Assembly: GCA_028686145.1 (NCBI GenBank)
Contig: JAQUCQ010000015.1
Span: 1 to 22,044, forward strand
DNA from: Desulfuromonadaceae bacterium
GTDB lineage: Bacteria; Desulfobacterota; Desulfuromonadia; Geobacterales; Pseudopelobacteraceae
Direction: 5' to 3'
Length of the DNA stretch: 22,044 nt
Positions 14,829-21,433 of the stretch are shown piece by piece (position 1 is the first letter of the stretch; every line of letters begins with the position of its first letter). A program made the position numbers and the translations under genes. The notes beneath the pieces are model-generated. The model saw only the letters and a program-made list of their open reading frames with translations, was not told the DNA's origin and searched no databases.

Positions 14829-16133
14829 CTAGTCACATTGTCTCTTTTTGAATGCTGCAGGGCTGTTTTTTAACTTGCTGTTTCCGAAATAGCGTAAACA
14901 AACAAAAGTTACCCATCCGACCAACACCATCCCGAGAGTAAACAAGCTGTACGAAACCGGCCAGGGCATCGGGTGTGTCATCATTGAATATTCCGACATG
15001 CCTCCGATGCCGGCCAGCAAATTGAGCGGCATAAAAATAATACTGATAATCGTCAGCTGTTTGATGACTTTATTCTGATTAATGTTTACGAAGCCGACAA
15101 TGGCATCCATGAGAAAGTTGATCTTATTGAACAGGAATGCGGTATGTCCGTCCAATGATTCGATATCACGCAGAATCTCGCGAACATCAACATGTTGCGC
15201 TTCCGACAGAAATTTACCGCGCATAAGGAAGGACAGGGCCCGCCGGGTATCACGGACATTACGGCGAATGCGCCCGTTAAGGTCCTCCTCTTCGGCAATT
15301 GAGGCAAGAATTTTCGCCGATTCCTCGTCAGTCATGGTAGTGCCGTACACCTGCTTGCCCACCGCTTCCAGTTGAGAATACACATCCTCAAGAGCATTTG
15401 CCGAGTACTCCACATCGGCAGCATAAAGATCAAGAAGGACATCCTTTGCTTCGGTCACGTACCCGGATTGGGCTCTGGCTCGTAAGCGCTGCAGGCGGAA
15501 TACGGGCAGCTCCTCGTTTCTGATCGAGAAGAGGGTCCCCTCTTTCAGAATAAAAGCGACCATCACGTTCAACGACTCATCTTCCCGGTCAAGAAGAAAA
15601 TCGGAGTGCAAGTGAACCTCTCCATTATCTTCCACATAGAAACGGGCACTGGTCTCCAGGTCGGTCAACTCCCTCGGATCCGGCAATTCCACACCGAAGA
15701 CCTCACTCGTCCAGGCAAGTTCATTATCTTCGGGGGTCACCAGGTCAATCCAGATCGGCTTGGCCTGAGCGAGATCTTCACGGGTTTCGATAGGGACCTG
15801 CCGCAGACGTCCTTCGTGAAGATCAAAAACCCGAATCTTTCTGCTCTGTATCTGTGGAGTCACCTCAAACAGCAATTCCACGCGAATTGAATCCTCAACC
15901 TCCAGAAGGATCTCTTCTTTTATTGCGTCAGGGACAAACTTCCAGACAAGTTGCTGTTCATCGGTGGACAACTCCTCCAGGATGCGCGCTATCTGTTCAG
16001 GAGCAAGAGTTTCCAACACTTTCTGCAATTCCGGCCAGTCTCGCAAGTGAATCAGAGTTTCCGACAGATCAGGTCTGTCGAGCAACGACTTTACACGGGA
16101 GAGATGCTCCCGGATTTCTTCATAATCATTCAT
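14829..16133 (-). CDS. corA: CorA-family metal transporter with MgtE_N-like N-terminal region
   Basis: 434 residues. ATG at 16133 follows AGAGGT. Residues about 25-95 consist of short helical repeats (LAPEQIARILEEL, VPDAIKEEILLEV) resembling the MgtE_N cytosolic domain. The CorA cytosolic funnel follows (100-340), then TM1 (about 358-377) and TM2 (about 393-415), then a basic tail. The expected YGMN loop after TM1 reads GGMS (377-380), so the conserved Asn of the selectivity loop is Ser. The surrounding IFMPLNLLAGIGG is typical CorA. It probably forms a homopentameric channel for Mg2+ or another divalent ion, but the substitution makes the ion uncertain. It is the last gene of a likely three-gene unit, 98 bp after the DUF155 gene. 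Confidence 0.88.
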   Translation of the reverse strand: MNDYEEIREHLSRVKSLLDRPDLSETLIHLRDWPELQKVLETLAPEQIARILEELSTDEQQLVWKFVPDAIKEEILLEVEDSIRVELLFEVTPQIQSRKIRVFDLHEGRLRQVPIETREDLAQAKPIWIDLVTPEDNELAWTSEVFGVELPDPRELTDLETSARFYVEDNGEVHLHSDFLLDREDESLNVMVAFILKEGTLFSIRNEELPVFRLQRLRARAQSGYVTEAKDVLLDLYAADVEYSANALEDVYSQLEAVGKQVYGTTMTDEESAKILASIAEEEDLNGRIRRNVRDTRRALSFLMRGKFLSEAQHVDVREILRDIESLDGHTAFLFNKINFLMDAIVGFVNINQNKVIKQLTIISIIFMPLNLLAGIGGMSEYSMMTHPMPWPVSYSLFTLGMVLVGWVTFVCLRYFGNSKLKNSPAAFKKRQCD

Positions 16134-16231
16134 AGTACCTCTGCACCATTATACACCTGTCCTGAAATAGAATCCCAATTCGTACGTGTAGCCATTCACA
16201 GGGGGAGGATAACGCATATCAGGCAAAAGAA

Positions 16232-17053
16232 TCAATGCCCGCGATACAGCTGCATCAGGTATATCACAATCTCAATGGCAATCAGGACGATAATGATCCA
16301 TTCAAGGCGGGCGGAGCGGCGGGCGTGGGAAAGACTGCTGAATACATCGGTCATATCCAGAAGGGTTTCGGATTTGTGCTTGATTTCGAGGTAGCGCTGG
16401 TTGAGTTCGAACAAGCCAGCCATGGTAGTATACAGACGATCGGCTTCAGGGTTATCCCATGTGATATCCGGCTTATCCAGCACCATAATATGGGCAATTG
16501 AGGTAAACTTGAAACTTAAGATCGACGAAGCCAACCGGGCCATATCACTATCGGGCAGTTCCAGCTTGCCGCGCCCTAGATTGGCAATCAACACTTCAAC
16601 CTCGTCGAAGACCACGTCGATCCGTTCTTCGATCCGCTCCAGTGCCACCGATTTGGCAATCACAAAGCAGATGATATCCAGAAAGGCCAGATTGTAGCGG
16701 GGCATGACGGCACAATCGTTGGCAATAGCCGGCTCACGGGCCGCATCAATCTCCAGACGGTACTCCTCACGATAGGGCAATTGGATCTGCCCCTTCAAAG
16801 AGTCGGCATATTGAGGAATACTGTCCAGAAAGCGGACGATGATATCGCCAGAGCAGTTAAGAAAGACCACTCCGCCAAAATAATAGAGATAGACCCGCTC
16901 CACATCGCTGCCGGAAGCAAGTGCAAAGGTCACAGGATTGAGCTTCATCGGCTCTTCCCAGCGGTATTTGCGGGTGATACCCAGTTTTACGGCCAGGCGG
17001 TTCAAGTCAAGCTCACCGCCGAAGGCAAATGCTTTAAAAGTGAATAGTTCCAT
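16232..17053 (-). CDS. DUF155 (RMD1/RMND1-family) membrane protein
   Basis: 273 residues. The central VYLYYFGGVVFLNCSGDIIVRFLD region (given in part: YLYYFGGVVFLN), the charged middle and a single C-terminal membrane segment (about 251-269, WIIIVLIAIEIVIYLMQL) match the DUF155 family, related to yeast Rmd1/Sif and human RMND1. The eukaryotic members act in mitochondrial translation or membrane organisation; the bacterial function is unknown. The protein is probably anchored by its C-terminal helix with the bulk in the cytoplasm. The start at 17053 is 5 bp after the stop of the 65-residue gene, so the two are cotranscribed. The ribosome site (GTAGG) is weak, which suggests coupling. Confidence 0.88.
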   Translation of the reverse strand: MELFTFKAFAFGGELDLNRLAVKLGITRKYRWEEPMKLNPVTFALASGSDVERVYLYYFGGVVFLNCSGDIIVRFLDSIPQYADSLKGQIQLPYREEYRLEIDAAREPAIANDCAVMPRYNLAFLDIICFVIAKSVALERIEERIDVVFDEVEVLIANLGRGKLELPDSDMARLASSILSFKFTSIAHIMVLDKPDITWDNPEADRLYTTMAGLFELNQRYLEIKHKSETLLDMTDVFSSLSHARRSARLEWIIIVLIAIEIVIYLMQLYRGH

Positions 17054-17058
17054 CCGGC

Positions 17059-17256
17059 CTACTTTTTGTTATTTACTGTGCTCTTGAACTTTAATTTGCC
17101 CAGCTCTTCGATGCCGATTTTGTGCAGTCCGGAGTCATCCGACGCACACAGTTTTTCTACGAGTTCTTCCCATTCATAACTCATACAAGGTTTTTCCAGC
17201 GGGATATTTCTCAATTTACGCCCAATTTCGGCATATTTGGCTTTATTCATACCCAT
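17059..17256 (-). CDS. Hypothetical 65-residue protein upstream of the DUF155 gene
   Basis: A charged, soluble protein with two cysteines (in KPCMSYEWEELVEKLC) and probable helices; no recognised domain, signal peptide or membrane segment. ATG at 17256 has GAGAGGA upstream at a rather long spacing (about 12 nt); an internal Met at residue 3 is an alternative. It is 5 bp before the DUF155 gene, same strand. A CTCTTAAGAG palindrome (17272-17281) lies just upstream of the ribosome site. Confidence 0.65.
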   Translation of the reverse strand: MGMNKAKYAEIGRKLRNIPLEKPCMSYEWEELVEKLCASDDSGLHKIGIEELGKLKFKSTVNNKK

Positions 17257-17376
17257 GATGACCGTGATCCTCTCTTAAGAGCGTATCACACGTTCGCTCG
17301 GTTTCAAGTGACACTTAAAATGTTATGCTGCATGTCTGGCAAGTTGCATGAGCGAGGCCATCAGCAGGTCTATTTA

Positions 17377-17544
17377 TTACATCACTGCTTGATTCTGCCT
17401 GACTTTATGATTCCGAGAATACGGAGGATACGGTTGTGACCAGTAGCCACAGATGACACAGCGCATGCAATGGATTATACCTGAATCAAGAATGAGCTCA
17501 TGATCGACGACTCCGATCTTGGCCTTACACTTTGGACAGTCCAT
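17377..17544 (-). CDS. Small zinc-ribbon protein downstream of arsC
   Basis: 55 residues, starting MDCPKCKAKIG, with a strong GGGAGG 6 nt before ATG 17544 and a TAA stop at 17377-17379. The cysteines form CPKC near the N-terminus and CMRCVICGYW near residue 26-35, a compact zinc-ribbon arrangement. The C-terminus is Tyr/Pro-rich then basic. It lies 58 bp after arsC on the same strand and may share its transcript. Its coding character (ribosome site, metal-ligand spacing) is clear despite its size. Function is unknown; structural Zn binding is expected. Confidence 0.78.
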   Translation of the reverse strand: MDCPKCKAKIGVVDHELILDSGIIHCMRCVICGYWSQPYPPYSRNHKVRQNQAVM

Positions 17545-17602
17545 ACCAGCCTCCCTTGAAATAAAAACCGGCCGTCACGCGGTACTCCGACGTGGAGCAG
17601 CA

Positions 17603-18046
17603 TCATCCTGCTGGATGTTCCGTTATAAAGGCAGCCACAGCAGCCTTTATTTCATCTCTGATCAGGCCGGTCGTAGCTACCCTCTGTTCCCATTCTCCCG
17701 CAAGAGCTGCCGGGTCGGCAAAGCTCCACTGAATTCTCTTGGTAACTCCGGGGAAAACCGGGCATCGCTCGGCATTGGCACCATCGCAGACAGTAATGAC
17801 ATAATCGAACAAGTTCCCTTTCTTAAAGAAATCGAACACACTTTTTGTCCGGTTGGCCGACATGTCTATTCCTGCCGCTTTCATGACCTCGACAGCCAAT
17901 GGGTTGAGCGTCCCCGGTTCAAGTCCGGCGCTTTGGGCTTCAAAACGGTCTCCGGCGAGCTGATTGAGGAAAGCCTCGGCCATCTGGCTGCGAGCACTGT
18001 TGTGAACGCAGACAAAAAGCACCTTGATTATTTTTTGTTTCGTCAT
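17603..18046 (-). CDS. arsC: Thioredoxin-type arsenate reductase ArsC (LMW-phosphatase fold)
   Basis: 147 residues. ATG at 18046 has AAGGA about 8 nt upstream; the longer frame to 18076 lacks one. The P-loop FVCVHNSARS gives nucleophile Cys13 and Arg19. Cys87 and Cys95 in VCDGANAERCPVFPG supply the other two redox cysteines of the three-cysteine relay used by thioredoxin-coupled ArsC, and WSFADPAA carries the catalytic Asp. It reduces arsenate to arsenite in the cytoplasm. No arsR, arsB or acr3 is nearby, so it is a stand-alone copy. Because arsenate mimics phosphate, its nearness to the Pst cluster is notable but not proof of linkage. Confidence 0.92.
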   Translation of the reverse strand: MTKQKIIKVLFVCVHNSARSQMAEAFLNQLAGDRFEAQSAGLEPGTLNPLAVEVMKAAGIDMSANRTKSVFDFFKKGNLFDYVITVCDGANAERCPVFPGVTKRIQWSFADPAALAGEWEQRVATTGLIRDEIKAAVAAFITEHPAG

Positions 18047-18108
18047 GAATAATTCCTTCTGTTCATTCAGATGCACCTAATGGGTAAGAAAATCATAGCA
18101 AACAAACT

Positions 18109-18146
18109 GTTACAGCTGTGTGCCATATTGGCAAATTGTGTGTAAC
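18109..18146. promoter_or_regulatory. Nested inverted repeats upstream of arsC
   Basis: GTTACA (18109-18114) and TGTAAC (18141-18146) flank an inner TGCCA-TAT-TGGCA palindrome (18121-18133). This lies 63-100 bp upstream of the arsC start and may be an operator. A lone CTGTAACAG half-box is present but no second Pho repeat at 11 bp, so PhoB control is not supported. Confidence 0.3.
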
Positions 18147-18234
18147 GGCACATGGAAATAATTGGATGAGCAGGAAGATAGTGAAGTAATTCAGTATTTT
18201 ATTACACATCGGCCAGTTTCTTACGATCCATACA

Positions 18235-18269
18235 ACCACATGCCCCGGCTGTTATCCAGGGCATGTGGT
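18235..18269 (-). terminator. Stem-loop after the PHP lipoprotein gene
   Basis: ACCACATGCCC pairs with GGGCATGTGGT, 11 bp with a 13-nt loop, 15 nt after the stop codon. Only a weak T-tract (TTGTAT) follows on the minus strand. Confidence 0.65.
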
Positions 18270-18283
18270 ATCGCATGACGGAA

Positions 18284-20356
18284 CTATTTTGCGGTTACAA
18301 AGACCGGATTGGAATAGAACCAGAGGTTTGCCCAGGCCTTGGCCTTGGTATTGGTTCCAGTGGTGTCGGTTAACGGGTTGTCGATCACCGGATCCCCCAG
18401 GGTTGTAATCTTGTCAGTATCCGTGGCCGGAATCGCCAGGTTGGTACCACGCAGGCGGAAGTACTGGCTTTGAGTTACATCAGAGACAGCATAGACAATA
18501 GTGGTGATACCGGTTACGGAGTCGGTCTTCCACTCCTTGTCCGCCTTGGTGAAGCGTTTCAGAACTTTGGTAGAGCTGTTGGTATCCTTGCCGTAATTGG
18601 CGGCATCGGTCGGGTCAGCCTTGCCGGTAATATCACCGCTGATGAGATCGATGTGATCCACTGCAACGGCATCGCCATTATAGTTTTTGGCAGGGCTCTT
18701 GAAGCGGATCTCTACTCGGATGTCACGTTTCTGGGGAATAACAACTTCGCTGCCCATCGGCTTGTTGTTGATCCGGAAGTCCAACATATTAATCAGATCA
18801 CCATGCACCGCAAAGGTGTTGCCCGTTTTCATACCTGCCACGATATCCTTGGCGGCTCTGGATGCTGCAAACGTATAGCTCTTGGCATATTCACCGGGAT
18901 AGAAGTCTGCGGTGTCGGCCGAACTGTGAAAGTCGGAGTTGACGAAGGTCCAAAAATGACGACCTTCTCCGAGCAAACTGTCCCAGAGACCGCCAACCTT
19001 GGCAATCATGTAGTCAGCTCCGCCGTACGTACGGGCTTTATCGGTTGTTGAATTGCTGTAACCACCACGAAAAAGTTCTTTTTGATGCCCCGGCATGCCT
19101 TCCAGCCCCACGGTCACATCCGGGCCTGCGTTGATGAAGTCGCGGAAATCGGCAACCGTATATTTTTGCTGACGGGATGGATGGTTGACGATGAAGTAGC
19201 TGGTATCCTTGTAGTTTGCTTCCAGATATTTGACAGCTTCAATCGCATCGGCGTGGGTAATGTTCTTCTTGGTCAGACCGGACTTGCTGGTGTCTTTGTC
19301 GCTGCCATCGAACATGTATTCAAAGTTACTGATAGCGGTGCCGTCAGCCTGATCGACGATGCCGACACTGGCATGTTCATGGGTCGGACAATTCCATTCA
19401 AATGCCTGGATGAGGGTCTTGTTCGGGTACTTGCTCTGAAGCCCGGTGTTCTTGTCGAACAGGAGCGGAAAGGAATACTCCAGCAGCGACTGCCAGCGCC
19501 ACATTTTCCCTGCCGAAGGGAGAGGGTCACCCTGGATGGTAACACTGGGGACCACGTCAGTCCACAAAGAGCCATCCGGGGCATGATTGTAAGAGCCACC
19601 GTGTTCCGAGTTAGCCATCCAGTCCAGACCAAACCCCGGGACGGTTACGTCCACTCCGGAAGAATCCTTGTACGTGCCGCCAAAGGCGTGGGCCACCACG
19701 TCCGTCTCAGTGTGGGACCCGTCGGTCAGCCAGGTATGGTTGTGGAAATCACCACTAACGTAATTACCTGCCTTTGATATGTTCTTGAACACGCCATGCA
19801 AAGAAAGGTGCTTGAGGGACAGGGTGACGGTACCGTCGCTGTTTACAGAGGCAATGTCGGCCTCATAGCTCCAGTCGGTACCGGGGATACCGTCATGGCT
19901 GTAGTGAACAAGCTGCGAGCCATCGTTGAAACCGGCCGGCAGTTTCATTGTAACGGTAAGCGGCTGGGAAAGATCAGCCACCTGCTGCGAACCGTTTGAA
20001 ATGGCAATATCAAGTACATAGGCATTCTGCAGGACTGCGGCAGTGGCAGCAGTGCTGGCGCTGGCGTCGGTAATAGTCTGAGAAATTTTTGCTGTAGCAG
20101 TCAGTGTGCCGGCCACCTGAGTCCCGGTTGAATCCTCCATGATAGTGCCGGCCGGGATCTTGATTGTAGCGTTATCAAGCGAAATGGTCGTTTCGGTTGC
20201 AGTGCCCGTGCTGGCTGTCGATGTGAGCTTGCTCGTGGTGCTGGAAGGCAGGACGTTGCTGTCCGTCCCCGAGCAGGCACACAGTGTAAGCATGGCCACG
20301 GTGAGAAGTGCCGCACACCCTTTGCGGAACATGTACAATTTAATTGCGTTCTTCAT
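18284..20356 (-). CDS. Large lipoprotein with ZU5-like region and PHP metal-dependent hydrolase domain
   Basis: 690 residues from ATG 20356 (AAGGAG about 11 nt upstream); a TTG frame to 20404 overlaps an upstream stop and is less likely. The signal peptide ends in lipobox LCAC with Cys28, so it should be a lipid-anchored envelope protein. Residues about 55-192 form a beta-rich region (ATIKIPAGT, then GTVTLSLKHLSLHGVF) like ZU5-type domains. The PHP domain (about 200-530) has metal ligands in DFHNH (203-207), SEH (250-252), CPTHEH (323-328), NHP (391-393), Glu419 and SDFH (474-477). The C-terminus (YFRLRGTN, WANLWFYSNPVFV) is typical of secreted PHP proteins. It probably hydrolyses a phosphoester outside the cytoplasm; the substrate is unknown. 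Confidence 0.9.
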   Translation of the reverse strand: MKNAIKLYMFRKGCAALLTVAMLTLCACSGTDSNVLPSSTTSKLTSTASTGTATETTISLDNATIKIPAGTIMEDSTGTQVAGTLTATAKISQTITDASASTAATAAVLQNAYVLDIAISNGSQQVADLSQPLTVTMKLPAGFNDGSQLVHYSHDGIPGTDWSYEADIASVNSDGTVTLSLKHLSLHGVFKNISKAGNYVSGDFHNHTWLTDGSHTETDVVAHAFGGTYKDSSGVDVTVPGFGLDWMANSEHGGSYNHAPDGSLWTDVVPSVTIQGDPLPSAGKMWRWQSLLEYSFPLLFDKNTGLQSKYPNKTLIQAFEWNCPTHEHASVGIVDQADGTAISNFEYMFDGSDKDTSKSGLTKKNITHADAIEAVKYLEANYKDTSYFIVNHPSRQQKYTVADFRDFINAGPDVTVGLEGMPGHQKELFRGGYSNSTTDKARTYGGADYMIAKVGGLWDSLLGEGRHFWTFVNSDFHSSADTADFYPGEYAKSYTFAASRAAKDIVAGMKTGNTFAVHGDLINMLDFRINNKPMGSEVVIPQKRDIRVEIRFKSPAKNYNGDAVAVDHIDLISGDITGKADPTDAANYGKDTNSSTKVLKRFTKADKEWKTDSVTGITTIVYAVSDVTQSQYFRLRGTNLAIPATDTDKITTLGDPVIDNPLTDTTGTNTKAKAWANLWFYSNPVFVTAK

Positions 20357-20380
20357 AATGATGATATCTCCTTGTTTAAT

Positions 20381-20395
20381 GTCTGTCTGACAGAC
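20381..20395. promoter_or_regulatory. 15-nt palindrome before the PHP lipoprotein gene
   Basis: GTCTGTC-T-GACAGAC is a perfect inverted repeat 25 bp upstream of ATG 20356 and just before the AAGGAG ribosome site. It may be a regulator site or a 7-bp leader hairpin affecting translation. Confidence 0.4.
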
Positions 20396-20400
20396 GTACG

Positions 20401-20602
20401 TCAAATTTTGATTTCGAGTCCGGGTGATAGATCAACATATTTTTTTATTGCCTCTTCCTCCTCTCTCTGTAAATTTTCTCCAAAACATGCAGCCATTGCC
20501 GTGGCAATTTCACGGTGTGGCCCTGTGTCCCACGTGCCGGTGTTGATCTCCGACAGGCATGGGGGAAAATGTATTTAAACAGGTAAGGCGTGATTATCTT
20601 CT
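20401..20602 (-). pseudogene. Probable frameshifted or truncated gene remnant
   Basis: In one minus frame 20401-20574 reads a protein-like C-terminus (WDTGPHREIATAMAACFGEN, then KKYVDLSPGLEIKI and TGA) with no start codon. In the neighbouring frame the preceding stretch (about 20550-20602) reads GIIEKIITPYLFKYIFP, also protein-like. One extra C in the CCCCC run at 20561-20565 (plus strand GGGGG) would join them. No start with a ribosome site was found, so it is either a decayed gene or a sequencing indel. No family was recognised. Confidence 0.35.
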
Positions 20603-20658
20603 CAATGATTCCGGCGAGGGAACATCGTGCAACGCACCTGATTGTCGGACAGGAGTGG

Positions 20659-21003
20659 TTATGCCGGTGAAGCGCGAGTGGGGAATGACGTGATTGGCTG
20701 GTAAGAGGGTGCAATAGAGATTTTGGGACAAATCCGTCCAAGAATAAGGCAGCCTGGTGCGGCAATACGGGCAGCGGCAATCAGCAGAACAGGATAGTAT
20801 GACGGGAAAATGCGGCTGCCGGGCGTCACACCGCACTTGGTTAGAGTGGGAGGATTCGTGCAAATATGGTGAGTTGGGTCCTTGTGGTCATAGAACGAAT
20901 CGTTGTAATGATGGTGGAGCAAGACAATGCCGAACTGCAGATTCAGCATGGCGAGCAGCAGTAAAAGAAGCGGTTTCAGTTTGGTGAACGTTGCATATTG
21001 CAT
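20659..21003 (-). CDS. Small exported histidine-rich protein, possible metal binder
   Basis: 114 residues; ATG at 21003 has GAGGAT about 9 nt upstream. An N-terminal hydrophobic segment (about 10-29, PLLLLLLAMLNLQFGIVLL) looks like a signal peptide or anchor. It is followed by a His/Asp cluster (LHHHYNDSFYDHKDPTHHIC) and two further Cys-containing stretches, ending in a Pro/Ala-rich RASPA tail. Small exported His-rich proteins with this layout often sit beside heavy-metal efflux genes, but no efflux pump is present here. Metal binding in the periplasm is inferred from composition only. Confidence 0.6.
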   Translation of the reverse strand: MQYATFTKLKPLLLLLLAMLNLQFGIVLLHHHYNDSFYDHKDPTHHICTNPPTLTKCGVTPGSRIFPSYYPVLLIAAARIAAPGCLILGRICPKISIAPSYQPITSFPTRASPA

Positions 21004-21433
21004 GAAGAACTATCCTCAGCAGATCATTTTCCCGGGACACAATACCTTTATCAGCACAAAATCCAGTTTTAGCGTCCTGACACGCTTCTACCACAAGCGA
21101 TATTACGATAGGGTTCCAACTCGGTTAATTTTCTGCAACCATCACCACACACCACAACACACCGTTTTTGCTTAATTCTCTCCGAATTGCAGTACCACTG
21201 CTGTATAGGGATTTTGCTTGAAACCGGTTTCATCCCTCCGCTGCCGATCATATGACCACGTCCGCCAACAACATTTTGCAAAGAGTTAACGACAGCGACA
21301 CGGAAGCGTAACACGGGCGTGCTATCTTCCGCGCAGCCAACGAATAAAAGGGCGTGATGTATCCATTAGGGGTGTATCCGGACTCCAAAACAGCAGACGA
21401 AATGCATGGACACCATGCGAAAGGGAGGAACAT
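21004..21433. other. Divergent intergenic region, 430 bp
   Basis: No gene with a ribosome site was found. It holds a CA-rich stretch (CACCACACACC, about 21143-21163) and the perfect palindrome at 21219-21232. Promoters for the His-rich gene (minus) and the chemotaxis gene (plus) should lie here, but none is clear; no sigma28 pattern was found. Confidence 0.5.
21219..21232. promoter_or_regulatory. 14-bp palindrome resembling a LacI-family operator
   Basis: TGAAACCGGTTTCA is perfectly self-complementary, with the central CpG typical of operators for LacI/GalR-type regulators. No such regulator gene is in the window. It is 202 bp upstream of the chemotaxis gene and 216 bp from the His-rich gene. 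Confidence 0.4.

Larger units (their letters stand above)
20357..20658. other. Spacer with operator-like palindrome and gene remnant, 302 bp
   Basis: Between the PHP lipoprotein gene and the His-rich gene. Contains the GTCTGTC palindrome (20381-20395) and a probable frameshifted remnant (20401-20602). No other coding signal was seen. Confidence 0.5.

Noticed and set aside
18100..18146. Pho box upstream of arsC
   Set aside because: Only one CTGTAAC-like half-site is present, with no second repeat at 11 bp and no -10 at the right distance.
19082..19777. 231-residue plus-strand open frame over the PHP lipoprotein
   Set aside because: Long but antisense to a gene with clear lipobox and metal motifs; no ribosome site or recognisable domain.
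20364..20404. TTGACG / CATTAA promoter around the 20381-20395 palindrome
   Set aside because: Transcription would then start inside or after the ribosome site of the PHP gene.
21230..21260. Sigma28 flagellar/chemotaxis promoter (GCCGAT at about 21242)
   Set aside because: No TAAA element at 15 bp upstream.
21069..21314. 81-residue minus-strand frame in the right spacer
   Set aside because: No ribosome site, no family resemblance and it overlaps the operator-like palindrome.
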